From CADCWN01 sp046328475 (GTDB lineage Bacteria > Chloroflexota > Chloroflexia > Thermomicrobiales > CADCWN01): a stretch of 64,000 bases of DNA. This document shows, one piece after another, positions 9,453 to 16,938 of the stretch. A program made the translations under genes and the position numbers. The stretch is taken from the NCBI GenBank assembly GCA_046328475.1, contig JAXLWN010000028.1:1-64000 (forward strand), read 5' to 3'. The first letter of the stretch is position 1, and each line of letters opens with the position of its first letter. Under the pieces are notes generated by a model. The model was not told the origin of the DNA. It saw nothing but the letters and a program-made list of their open reading frames with translations, and ran no database searches.

Positions 9453-10537
9453 AGGGCTGATGGCGGTGGCGAACTTAAGCGGGGCATGTAGGGTGGGCGG
9501 CGAAGCGAGGAGGGCGCGATGCGTGCACACCCTGGAGTGAGCGAGGAGCAGCGCGCGGCGCTGGTGCGCGGGCGGGACCGCGACCGGCGGCCGTACTACG
9601 CGGCGCTGCGCGGCGCTGCTGAAGGTGGCCGGGGCAGTCGCCCCGGCAGGTGGCGCTGGGCGGGCTGGGGCGGCGGCGCAGGCCGACACGGTGCGCGGCT
9701 GGCTGGCCGCCTACCGCGACGGCGGGCTGGCGGCCCTGGTGCGCGCGAGCGCGGGCAGGGTTTTCCCCCCTCAGCAAGGAGGCGCTGCTGGAGACGGTGC
9801 GCCAGCCGCCTGAGCTGTGCGGGATCGCGCGCTCGCGCTGGCGGCGGGACCTGCTCGCTGCCGTGCCCTGGGCCCGCCGCTACTCGGCGTCCGGCCTGGG
9901 CCGCGCGCTCAGGCGGCTCAAGGTCGGGCGGCAGCGCGGGCGGCTGCGGCTGCACAGCCCCGACCCGGAGTATCGCGAGAAGTCCTGGGACATCCGCCAC
10001 GCCTGCTCGCTCGCCCTCGCCCCGCCCCGCCCGCCGGTGGTGCTCTACGGCGACGAGCGCTCTACCGCCAGCCGACCCTCGGCCCCGCCTACGCCCCCGC
10101 GGCCACGGCTGCCGCGCCGCTCTCCCGCCGCAGCACCTACTACCGCTACGCCGCCGCGTCAACGTCGCCACCGGCCAGCTCACTGCTGGGCCGCTCCAAG
10201 ATGGGCGTCGCCAACCTGCGCCGCTTCCTGGCCCGATCCGCGGCCACCCCGGTACCGATCTCCTCGTCTGGGACAACTGGCCCGTCCACCGCCACCCCGA
10301 CGTCCTCGCCACCGCCGACACCCTCGGCATCCAGCCTGGCTGCCCACCTACGCCCCCTGGCTCAACCCCATCGAGCTCTGGCGCTGGCTCAGCGAGGACC
10401 CTCCGCCAACACCCCGACCCTCGACCTCAACGCCGGTCGCCGCCTGCTCGACCAGTTCGCCGCACCCTCCCCCGCACTGCTCCGCTACACCGGCCTCGCC
10501 TCATGACCCGATCAAGTCCGCCACCCCCATCAGCCCT
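9453..10537 (+). mobile_element. IS630-like insertion sequence relic with terminal inverted repeats
   Basis: A 1085-base element. The left end (9453-9482, starting AGGGCTGATGGCGGTGGCG) matches the reverse complement of the right end (10508-10537, AGGGCTGATGGGGGTGGCG) at 26 of 30 positions. It encloses a degenerate IS630-type transposase. No TA target duplication is visible directly at the mapped ends. The right end runs into a family A hairpin repeat. Confidence 0.75.
9519..10506 (+). pseudogene. IS630-family transposase, heavily frameshifted
   Basis: DDE transposase fragments appear in all three frames. They include DTVRGWLAAYRDGGLAALVR (helix-turn-helix region, near 9700), EALLETVRQPPELCGI and YREKSWDIRHACSLAL (9780-10020), VVLYGDE (near 10040, first catalytic Asp region), LLVWDNWPVHRHPDVL (near 10260, second Asp with the D-N-x-x-x-H pattern) and LPTYAPWLNPIELW (near 10345, the family hallmark before the final Glu). 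At least five frame changes are needed, so it is not functional as read. The ATG at 9519 (MRAHPGVSEEQRAALV) is the probable original start. Confidence 0.75.
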
Positions 10538-10588
10538 GGGCTGAAGGCTCGCTACGCTCGCCGCAAAGCCCGCCTGCGCGGGCTCGAT
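10531..10588 (+). repeat. Double-hairpin repeat, family A (copy A2)
   Basis: GGGCTGAAGGCTCGCTACGC followed by the hairpin AAGCCCGC / CTGC / GCGGGCT. It overlaps the right inverted repeat of the IS relic by 7 bases. Confidence 0.8.
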
Positions 10589-10629
10589 GTTCCGGCAAAT
10601 GGTAGCTTTCCCTGGATAGTTCTGAGATG

Positions 10630-10668
10630 CGCAGCGCTTTGGTCGTGGGGCCGAAGCGCTGCGTTTTT
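10630..10668 (+). terminator. Intrinsic terminator
   Basis: CGCAGCGCTT pairs with AAGCGCTGCG (10 base pairs, 14-base loop) and is followed by TTTTT at 10664-10668. It would end transcription coming from the IS relic before the SnoaL promoter region. Confidence 0.85.
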
Positions 10669-10703
10669 GGCTTTCCGCTTGGAATTATGCGTGGTCGGCC
10701 CGA

Positions 10704-10768
10704 ATAGGGAGAACTCCCTATGTGCATAGGGAGGCGCTTCCCTATGCTGTGTTCATCGACCGATGAAC
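10704..10768. promoter_or_regulatory. Three consecutive operator-like palindromes
   Basis: Three inverted repeats stand in a row just before the SnoaL gene: 10704-10721 (ATAGGGAG aa CTCCCTAT), 10724-10747 (GCATAGGGA, 6-base gap, TCCCTATGC) and 10751-10768 (GTTCATCG ac CGATGAAC). The first two share the half-site ATAGGGA; the third is unrelated. They end 28 bases before the start codon and look like binding sites for two dimeric regulators. The regulators are unknown. Confidence 0.65.
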
Positions 10769-10795
10769 GTCAGTCAACGAACGAGGAGGCGCGAA

Positions 10796-11224
10796 ATGTC
10801 CTGCGAGGCGAACAAGGCGGTCATTCGGAGCTGGATTGCGGAGGGGTGGAACGGCGGCGATGTCGATGGCGCGGCAGAGCGCTACTATGCCGACGATTAC
10901 TGCATGCACGATCCGGCGGTGCCGAATCTGCCGCCGGGTGTGGAGGGGTTCAAGGCGTATATCCACACCTTCCGGGATGCGCTCAGTGGTGTAGACGTGG
11001 TGGTCACCGACATGCTGGCCGAGGGGGACAAGGTCAACTGGCACTTCGTGCTGACGGCCACGCACTGCGGCCCGCTTCTGGGTATCCCGGCGACCGGCAA
11101 CCGCGTCTCGGTCACCGGGATGCTGATCAGCCGCATTGCCGGTGGCAAGGTTGCCGAGGAGTGGATCAACCGGGATGACCTGGGCCTGTTCCAGCAGTTG
11201 GGGGTGATCCCGGCGATGGCGTAG
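10796..11224 (+). CDS. SnoaL-like (NTF2-fold) ester cyclase-type protein
   Basis: A 142-residue SnoaL-type protein. The family has an alpha+beta barrel with a polar pocket, and members range from polyketide cyclases to uncharacterised small-molecule-binding proteins. Seen: NKAVIRSWIAEGWNGGDVDG, YYADDYCMHDPAVPN, GVEGFKAYIHTFRDAL, WHFVLTATHCGPLLGIPATG and VAEEWINRDDLGLFQQLGVI, the usual order of helices and strands ending in the WxNxDxxGxxxQLG signature. The start is the ATG at 10796 with GGAGG at 10785-10789, not the earlier in-frame ATG at 10763, which lies in the palindrome cluster. The substrate is unknown. A 12-base-pair hairpin follows. Confidence 0.85.
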   Translation: MSCEANKAVIRSWIAEGWNGGDVDGAAERYYADDYCMHDPAVPNLPPGVEGFKAYIHTFRDALSGVDVVVTDMLAEGDKVNWHFVLTATHCGPLLGIPATGNRVSVTGMLISRIAGGKVAEEWINRDDLGLFQQLGVIPAMA

Positions 11225-11236
11225 GCGAGTCCTGTG

Positions 11237-11267
11237 GCGGTGGCGACCGGCAATGGGTCGCCACCGC
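11237..11267 (+). terminator. Hairpin after the SnoaL gene
   Basis: A perfect 12-base-pair stem, GCGGTGGCGACC with GGTCGCCACCGC, and a 7-base loop, but no T run. A possible terminator or processing site. Confidence 0.5.
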
Positions 11268-11314
11268 GAGATAGCCGCTGATGTGTGGGCCGATTGGACT
11301 GAGAGGAGACGGCG

Positions 11315-12898
11315 ATGACTGCCCTGGCAGCCCGAAAGCAGGCGCAGACCAACGATATTACCAGCATGGGCGCGGGCGAGTTGGCCGCGCTGATCGCCAA
11401 CGGCGACCTCACCTCGGCCGAGGTGGTCGAGGCGCACATCGCCCGGATTGAGGAGGTCAACCCACGGCTGAACGCGGTCGTCTGGAAGCGCTATGACGCG
11501 GCGCGGGTCGAGGCGCGCGAGGCCGATGCGCGGCGGGCGGCGGGGGCGAAGCTCGGGCCGCTGCACGGCGTGCCGGTGACGATCAAGGAGTCGATCGATG
11601 TGGCAGGGTCGCCCGCGACGTTCGGGATCACCGGGCGGGCGGGGAGCCGGGCGGAACGGGACGAGGTCCACGTCGCGCGGCTGCGCGAGGCGGGGGCGAT
11701 CGTGCTCGGGAAGACGAACGTGGCGCAGTTGCTGATGTACTACGAGAGCGATAACCCGCTCTATGGGCGCACCAACAATCCCTGGAACCTGGAGCGCGCC
11801 CCCGGTGGTTCGAGCGGCGGCGAGGCGGCGATTATTGCGGCGGGTGGCTCGCCACTCGGGATTGGCACCGATGTCGGCGGGAGCGTGCGGATTCCAGCCC
11901 ATTTCTCGGGACTGGCCAGCCTGAAGCCGACGACGGGGCGCACGCCCGATCTGGGGCGGTACAGCGTCCCGCTGGGGCAGGGGGCGATCGTCAGCCAGAT
12001 CGGGGTGCTGGCGCGGCAGGTGGTGGACGTGGCGCTGGGGTTGGAGGTGATCGCCGGGAAGGGGGGCGACGGCCTGCAGCCGATCGGCACGCCGGGCGCG
12101 GTCGATCTCTCGCGCCTGCGGGTGGCGTATATCGAGAGTGACGACAGTTTCCCGGCCGCGCCGGGGGTGCGGCGCGCGGTGCGCGAGGCTGCGGCGATCC
12201 TGGGGCGCAGCGGGGCGCGGGTGACGGAGTGGCGGATGCCGGAGGCGGAGACGGTGCTCGGGGTCTTCTTCGGGATTTTCAGCGCCGATGGCGGGCGCTA
12301 CCTGAAGGCGGCGCTGAACGGGAGCAAGGCCGATCCGCGCATCGCGCAGATCCAGATGCTGGCGGGACGCTCGCGCCGGACGCTGGCAGTGCTGGGCGGG
12401 TTGCTGCGGATGCTCGGGCAGCAGGGGATGGCGAATGGCATCCGGGCGTTCGGGCATCGCGATACCGCCAACTACTGGCAGCTGGTGGAGGCGCAGCATG
12501 ATTATCGCGAGCGCTTCAGCGCGGCGCTCGATAGCGCCGATGGCGGGCCGTTCGACGTGATTCTCTCGCCGACCTGTCCGCTCCCGGCGTTCACGCATGG
12601 CGCGGCGGCTGATCTGGTTACGGCGGGGCCATATTCGATCCTCTACAACGTGCTCGGCTACCCGGCGGGGGTGGTCCCGGTGACGCGGGTGCGCCCCGGC
12701 GAGGAGTCGGAGCGCGCGGCGAGTCGCGACCGGGTGGTGGCGGCGGCGCGCAAGGTCGAGGCGGGGAGCGCAGGATTGCCGCTCGGGGTCCAGGTCGCGG
12801 CGCGGCCCTGGCAGGAGCATGTGGCGCTGGCGGCGATGCAGGCGATCGAGGAGGGGGCGAAGGCGGGGAGTGATTTTCCGGCGACGCCGGTTGTGTGA
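11315..12898 (+). CDS. Amidase, amidase-signature family
   Basis: A 527-residue hydrolase that cleaves an amide bond by a Ser-cisSer-Lys triad; the substrate is not predictable. Seen: VPVTIKESIDVAG with K91, GGSSGG with S166/S167, and GTDVGGSVRIPAHFSG with the nucleophile S190. The length and the C-terminal block NVLGYPAGVVPVTRV ... GLPLGVQVAARPWQEHVAL are typical. The N-terminal MGAGELAALIANGDLTSAEVVEAHIARI is the usual dimer-side helix. The start is the ATG at 11315 behind GAGGAGACGGCG. It follows the SnoaL gene by 90 bases with a hairpin between, so co-transcription is possible but not certain. Confidence 0.93.
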   Translation: MTALAARKQAQTNDITSMGAGELAALIANGDLTSAEVVEAHIARIEEVNPRLNAVVWKRYDAARVEAREADARRAAGAKLGPLHGVPVTIKESIDVAGSPATFGITGRAGSRAERDEVHVARLREAGAIVLGKTNVAQLLMYYESDNPLYGRTNNPWNLERAPGGSSGGEAAIIAAGGSPLGIGTDVGGSVRIPAHFSGLASLKPTTGRTPDLGRYSVPLGQGAIVSQIGVLARQVVDVALGLEVIAGKGGDGLQPIGTPGAVDLSRLRVAYIESDDSFPAAPGVRRAVREAAAILGRSGARVTEWRMPEAETVLGVFFGIFSADGGRYLKAALNGSKADPRIAQIQMLAGRSRRTLAVLGGLLRMLGQQGMANGIRAFGHRDTANYWQLVEAQHDYRERFSAALDSADGGPFDVILSPTCPLPAFTHGAAADLVTAGPYSILYNVLGYPAGVVPVTRVRPGEESERAASRDRVVAAARKVEAGSAGLPLGVQVAARPWQEHVALAAMQAIEEGAKAGSDFPATPVV

Positions 12899-12912
12899 GG
12901 CTGTGAAGATGG

Positions 12913-12947
12913 CGGCGCGGCGGGTGGTGGCCCGTCGCGCCGTCTTT
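12913..12947 (+). terminator. Terminator-like hairpin after the amidase
   Basis: CGGCGCGGCGGG pairs with CCCGTCGCGCCG (12 base pairs including one G-T), followed by TCTTTG. Confidence 0.6.
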
Positions 12948-12965
12948 GCGTTGCTGAGGGGAGAG

Positions 12966-13053
12966 GCCCGAGGGCTGAAGCCCTGGGCTGGGGGCGACCT
13001 GCGGGTCGCCGCGAAGCCACACCCACTGCGGTGGGTACCCGGCGCGGGCTGGG
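12966..13053 (+). repeat. Double-hairpin repeat, family A (copy A3, long form)
   Basis: AGGGCTGAAGCCCT, then GGCGACCTGCGGGTCGCC, then GCGAAGCCACACCCACTGCG with TGGGT. It has three stem-loops, one more than the other copies. It lies between the amidase and the convergent antitoxin-like gene. Confidence 0.75.
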
Positions 13054-13067
13054 AAGCGCAACCGTAG

Positions 13068-13334
13068 CTAGCCATTGTGGCGTGACCATTCGTGATCGCG
13101 CAAGCTTCGGATCCACTGAGCGCCGTCTGTCATATCGTCGCGGCCACTCCACATGCCGATGAATGGCTCTTTACTCCAATCGAACTGCTGTTTTATTGCC
13201 GTTGTTCGCTGTGATTTGAGGTGTGCCAGTAGATCGAGCAGTTGTTGTTGCTCTTTGGGCAAGAGCGAACTGTATTCCGCCCACAGACGCTCGGCGTCCA
13301 TAGTGGTTTCGCCACTCTGTTCTGCTGTGGTCAT
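13068..13334 (-). CDS. VapB/DUF2281-like antitoxin, orphan
   Basis: 88 residues. The N-terminal helix (AERLWAEYSSLLPKEQQQLL) and the C-terminal FIGMWSGRDDMTDGAQWIRSLRDHEW resemble antitoxins of the VapB/DUF2281 type, whose tail binds a PIN toxin. The start is the ATG at 13334, with AGGAG inside the end of the preceding gene; the earlier in-frame ATG at 13352 lacks this. The gene starts 2 bases after the stop of the 72-residue partner, so the pair is one operon. No PIN or MazF toxin follows; the next downstream feature is a repeat. Function is inferred from similarity only. Confidence 0.6.
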   Translation of the reverse strand: MTTAEQSGETTMDAERLWAEYSSLLPKEQQQLLDLLAHLKSQRTTAIKQQFDWSKEPFIGMWSGRDDMTDGAQWIRSLRDHEWSRHNG

Positions 13335-13336
13335 GT

Positions 13337-13555
13337 TCAGACTCCTTGCCAATCCTCATCGTCGTAGGGGTTGTCCCAGAACGCAAGACTGCTCCAGGCT
13401 GCATGGAGCAGATCGTCGAAGGTGTCTGATGGCTCTTCGATGACGAAGATGGTCACGGGCGTACCTGGAGGAAGTGGGACGATGAGTTCGGCACGTCCCG
13501 CTTCGCCGATTGTTGCTTGACAGGTCAGCGCCCGATGGGAGGTCGGCGCGTCCAT
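13337..13555 (-). CDS. Small antitoxin-like protein
   Basis: 72 residues: a short beta-rich front (AELIVPLPPGTPVTIFVIEEP) and an acidic, aromatic tail (FDDLLHAAWSSLAFWDNPYDDEDW). I recall the xFWDNPxDDEDW ending from small proteins encoded just before MazF- or PIN-type toxins in cyanobacteria and Chloroflexota. That is memory of a pattern, not a search. It is the first gene of the two-gene operon with the VapB-like protein. The start is the ATG at 13555. It could be an antitoxin that lost its toxin, or a regulator of another kind. Confidence 0.55.
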   Translation of the reverse strand: MDAPTSHRALTCQATIGEAGRAELIVPLPPGTPVTIFVIEEPSDTFDDLLHAAWSSLAFWDNPYDDEDWQGV

Positions 13556-13574
13556 CAGTCTTCTCCTACTCTGA

Positions 13575-15407
13575 TCACTCCGCGAAGCTGGTGGCGAAAA
13601 AGGTGGTGAGGCGTTCGAGGAGGGTGCGCTGGTTTTTGGGGCGGGAGATGCCGTGGCCTTCGTCGGGGAAGACGAGGAGGTCGTAGGGGATGCGGGCGGT
13701 GTCGAGGGCGGCGCGGACGGCGCGGACGTTCTCGGGGGTGACGTTGGGGTCCTGGCCGCCCTGGACGATCAGGAGTTTGCCGCGAATCTGGTCCACGAAG
13801 TGGATCGGGGAGCGTTCGCGGTAGCGGTCGGGGACCTGGGTAGGGGAGCCGCCGAGCATCTCCTCGCTGTAGGGTCGCAGGTCGGGGCGGGTGGTCTCGT
13901 AGTCCACGACGAGATCGGTCATGCCGCAGATCGGCGCGGCGGCGGCGAGGATTTCGGGGCTCCAGCGGGTGATCGCGCACCAGGAGGAGTAGCCGCCGTA
14001 GGAGGTGCCGGTGATGCCGACGCGGCCCGGCTGGGCGATGCCCGCGCGCAGCAGGGCCTCGATGCCGGTGCGGATGTCGTCCTGCTCGCGCCCGCCCCAG
14101 CCGTCCGCCTTGATCGCCTCGCGGAAGGCGAGGCCGAAGCCGGTGCTGCCGCGATAGTTCGGATCGAGCACGACATAGCCCTGGCGGACGAAGAACTGGA
14201 TCTGGGCGTTGATCTGGTTGAGGCTGTGCGCGGTGGGGCCGCCGTGGACGTAGACGATGGTGCCGAGGGGTGGGGTCTGGGGGCGGTAGAGCCAGCCCTG
14301 GATTTCCAGGCCGTCAACGGAGTGCCAGCGGAAGTCTGCGGCGGCGGCGAAGTCGTGGCGGCGCAGCGGGGTGCGGTCCCAGGTGCGGGCGAGGCTGGTG
14401 AAGGCCTCGGGGCGGCAGTCGGCGAGGGGAAAGCGGACGAGGTCGGCGGGGTGCTGCGAGCTGGAGTAGTAGGCGAGCCAGTCGCCGTCGGCGGCGGGGG
14501 CGAGCGGCGTCAGGTTGCCGGGGACGGCGGGGAAGGGCCATTCCTCGCCGGTGGCGGGGTCGAGCAGCGAGGGGTGGTTGCGGGCACCGCGCACCTCGAC
14601 CACGACGATCTTGTCGCCGTTGCGCGGCACGTAGGCCATCTCGATGTTGCGTGCGGGGTCGTCGATCAGCCAGCGGATGGTGCCGTCGGCGAGGGACCAG
14701 ACGCCGAGGCGCGTGTAGTTGGAGGTTTCGGCGAGGACGACCGCGCGCTGGCCGTCGGGGAACCAGGCAGCATGGCATTTCACGTCGTCGCCGAAGTTGA
14801 GGACTTCGCGGTCGCCCCTGCCGTCGCTGCCGACGAGCCAGTATTGCGCCCCGGCGGGGCTGCGGTCCATGCGCATGTAGAGAATGTGATCGCCGGTGGG
14901 GCTGAGGCGGGGGTGGCCCCAGTTGGCCTTCGCCGGGCGGGCGAGCACGGTGCGCTCGCCGGTGGCGAGGTCGTGGCGGTAGAGCCAGTTCGGCTCGATC
15001 TCCTCGCCGGTGGTCAGATCGACGTTCGCGCCGTAGACGAGCCAGCGGCCGTTGGGGTGGAGTTCGCCGCCCCGGATGTAGTAGTGCGGGTCGGCTTCGG
15101 TGAGCGGTTCGAGGGTGAGGGGGGCGTCGAGGGCGACGCGGAGGAGCTGGTCGCGCTCGTTGCCGTCGCGATCCTGCGAGACGAGGACGGCGCGGCTGTC
15201 GGGGGACCAGGAGACGAGGATCGTGTCGTCCTCGGTGTCGCTCAGGCGTAGGGGTGGGGCGGAGCCGTCGGTGGGGGCGGCGTAAACATCGGCCGCCGGG
15301 CCGGCACCGAACCAGGTCCAGGCGACCCAGCGCCCGTCGGGCGAGACTTTGGGGGCGATCAGGCGGGGTAGGGCCAGCAGTGCGTCGAGATATTCGGCCG
15401 GGGTCAT
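13575..15407 (-). CDS. S9 family (prolyl oligopeptidase-type) peptidase
   Basis: A 610-residue serine peptidase with an N-terminal beta-propeller (about 1-330; repeats such as LVSWSPDSRAVLVSQD and HPRLSPTGDHILYMRMD) and a C-terminal alpha/beta hydrolase domain. Seen: GTIVYVHGGPTAHS (oxyanion region), GITGTSYGGYSSW with the nucleophile S469, LIVQGGQDPNVTP with the catalytic Asp near 552, and FPDEGHGI with the catalytic His near 584. No signal peptide, so it is likely cytoplasmic and acts on short peptides or acylated residues. The start is the ATG at 15407 behind a GGAG-like site. It is not in an obvious operon. Confidence 0.93.
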   Translation of the reverse strand: MTPAEYLDALLALPRLIAPKVSPDGRWVAWTWFGAGPAADVYAAPTDGSAPPLRLSDTEDDTILVSWSPDSRAVLVSQDRDGNERDQLLRVALDAPLTLEPLTEADPHYYIRGGELHPNGRWLVYGANVDLTTGEEIEPNWLYRHDLATGERTVLARPAKANWGHPRLSPTGDHILYMRMDRSPAGAQYWLVGSDGRGDREVLNFGDDVKCHAAWFPDGQRAVVLAETSNYTRLGVWSLADGTIRWLIDDPARNIEMAYVPRNGDKIVVVEVRGARNHPSLLDPATGEEWPFPAVPGNLTPLAPAADGDWLAYYSSSQHPADLVRFPLADCRPEAFTSLARTWDRTPLRRHDFAAAADFRWHSVDGLEIQGWLYRPQTPPLGTIVYVHGGPTAHSLNQINAQIQFFVRQGYVVLDPNYRGSTGFGLAFREAIKADGWGGREQDDIRTGIEALLRAGIAQPGRVGITGTSYGGYSSWCAITRWSPEILAAAAPICGMTDLVVDYETTRPDLRPYSEEMLGGSPTQVPDRYRERSPIHFVDQIRGKLLIVQGGQDPNVTPENVRAVRAALDTARIPYDLLVFPDEGHGISRPKNQRTLLERLTTFFATSFAE

Positions 15408-15526
15408 GCTCCCTCCGCTGCGATGAGCGCTTGCGTCTGGTCAGAGTACGCGAGGTCTCGGACCGGCATTGATAGCTGAGAGGGTAGCACAGCGGTAGGG
15501 TGACCGACATTGCCGGACAAACGCAA

Positions 15527-15554
15527 GGGGCGGGTCCTGGCTCGGACCCGCCCC
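15527..15554 (-). terminator. Hairpin after the pilin gene
   Basis: GGGGCGGGTCC pairs with GGACCCGCCCC (11 base pairs, 6-base loop), followed on the minus strand by TTGCGTTTGTCC. It stands 33 bases after the pilin stop. The stem resembles family E repeats (43863, 48708). Confidence 0.65.
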
Positions 15555-15586
15555 GCGTGTTGCTTCGTGTAGGGATTGTGCGCGAA

Positions 15587-15766
15587 TTAGGTGAGGGAGT
15601 TGCCGACCTTGGAGAAGAGGGTGGAGATCTTGCCCTGGAGGAAGACCATGGCGACGATGACGACCACCGCGATGAAGGCGATGATCAGGGCGTACTCGAC
15701 CAGACCCTGGCCCTCATTCTCCTCGCCCGCGAACAGACCGAACAGCGCCTCGGCAAACTGCAACAT
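15587..15766 (-). CDS. Flp-type (type IVb) pilin
   Basis: A 59-residue protein too short for many gene finders. It has a 17-residue N-terminal segment, then GQGLVEYALIIAFIAVVVIV: the Gly(-1)/processed-residue site, the Glu at +5 and the long hydrophobic helix of Flp/Fap pilins. It ends in a short polar tail (GKISTLFSKVGNSLT). Pilins of this class are cleaved by a TadV-type peptidase and assembled by Tad machinery. None of those genes is nearby, so it is an orphan locus here. The start is the ATG at 15766 behind AAGGAG, and a hairpin follows the stop. Confidence 0.88.
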   Translation of the reverse strand: MLQFAEALFGLFAGEENEGQGLVEYALIIAFIAVVVIVAMVFLQGKISTLFSKVGNSLT

Positions 15767-16090
15767 TGGAACCCTACTCCTTGCGTCGTGGGCGGTTGTG
15801 TTAGCGCGACCTCCGCGCTTCGCGGCCCGCGCCGCCGCTCACAACACTAGAATAGCGGCGGGATCGGTTCGATTGTATGCCCCGTGCGTGGCGGTTCGGT
15901 CGGGACGGTCGGGTCATGCGGGACCGGGAAAGCTGGGGTACTTCCCAGGACCATCGGAAGGCGCGGCAACGGCTGGCTGTGCTACGCCTCTGGTAGACTC
16001 GGCATACGTCGCCGGGCTGAGGCCCCGATCCATCGGTGGTTTGAGGGCTGTTCCCACTTGAGATGTGCTTCGCAGGAAGTAGGTAGCCGC
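15767..16090. other. Gap between divergent genes
   Basis: 324 bases between the pilin (minus) and the amidotransferase (plus) must hold both promoters. I see a G+C-rich imperfect hairpin near 15800-15830 (CGCGCTTCGCGG region) and no supported gene. No clear -35/-10 pair can be assigned by eye. Confidence 0.4.
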
Positions 16091-16769
16091 GTGATTTGCT
16101 TCGTGGACATGGCGCATCCGTTGGTCTTGGCCGACCAGGAGCGCGTACGAATGCACCTGGGCGGGCGTTTGGAGACGGCGCTGCGGCTCCAGGCGATCGC
16201 CGGTCGCCCGTGCCTATACCAGCACTATGCCACTGTGGATCGCCGGTTCGTCGCGGAGCATGGGATCCGCGCGCTGGTGCTCAGCGGGATCGGCTCGCAC
16301 TGGCGGCAGTACGACTGGCGCGGGTTTGGTGGCCTGGCCGAGCTGGCGCGGGCGGGGGATGTGCCGATCCTCGGTATCTGTGGGGGGCACCTGGTCCTGG
16401 GCCATCTGCTTGGGGCGCTGGTGACGCGGATCGGGCGGACGAGTGTGCCCGACGAGGCCGCGCCCGACTACATGCCGGGTTGGCGCAAGGAGTGGGGGTT
16501 CCTGCCGGTTGACGTGGTTGCTCCGGATCCGCTCTTTGCTGAGCTCGGGGCGCAACCGATGGTGCGCTTTGCGCACGGGCGGGCGTTGAAGGCTGCGCCG
16601 CCCGGCTGCACGCTGCTGGCGACGCGGCCGGAGTGCCGGGTGCAGGCGTTCAGGCGGGATGGCACGCTGGTGTATGGGGTGCAGTTCCACCCGGAGCTTT
16701 TCGGACGAGTATCCGGCTGGGCGACAACTGCTGGCGAACTTCTTCGGGCTGGTGTATGGAGACGATTGA
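16091..16769 (+). CDS. Class I glutamine amidotransferase (one frameshift)
   Basis: About 226 residues of the class I amidotransferase (GATase1) fold, which releases ammonia from glutamine or acts as a related Cys hydrolase. Seen: GIRALVLSGIGSHW, the nucleophile elbow GICGGHLVLG with C97, a GWRKEWGF block, and VYGVQFHPE with the catalytic His-Glu. After FHPE the frame must shift near 16700. The shifted frame reads DEYPAGRQLLANFFGLVYGD and stops at 16769, a typical family ending. The unshifted frame runs on into repeat sequence to 16822. The start is the GTG at 16091 behind AGGAAG. The partner enzyme is unknown. Confidence 0.78.
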
Positions 16770-16860
16770 ACCGCCAAGACGCCAAGAAGGTCGCCAAGGA
16801 CGCCAAGAGGGTAACGAATTGATCGCAGAGGACGCGGAGGACGCAGAGACGAGGAGTGAG
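16770..16860 (+). repeat. Family F purine-rich repeats
   Basis: ACCGCCAAGACGCCAAGAAG-type units (16770-16806) are followed by CGCAGAGGACGCGGAGGACG-type units (16828-16853). Similar CGCAGAGG(A/C)GCG stretches recur at 24439, 42819 and 42890, always on this strand. Confidence 0.75.
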
Positions 16861-16911
16861 GAGAAGAGAGTGGCCGGATGCTTCGCTGCGAAGCATCCGG
16901 CCACTCTTCTC
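16861..16911. terminator. Long hairpin between convergent genes
   Basis: GAGAAGAGAGTGGCCGGATG... folds on ...CATCCGGCCACTCTTCTC with an almost perfect stem of 23 base pairs and a 3-base loop. It stands between the 3' ends of the amidotransferase and the aldolase genes and could stop transcription from both sides. Confidence 0.7.
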
Positions 16912-16938
16912 ACGACTCACGACTCCGACTACGACTCA
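16911..16938 (-). repeat. Heptamer array, unit CACGACT, at the 3' end of the aldolase gene
   Basis: CACGACT, CACGACT, CCGACTA, CGACT. Read along the aldolase gene it is GAGTCGTAGTCGGAGTCGTG, and it supplies the last residues (ES) and the TAG stop. Confidence 0.85.
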
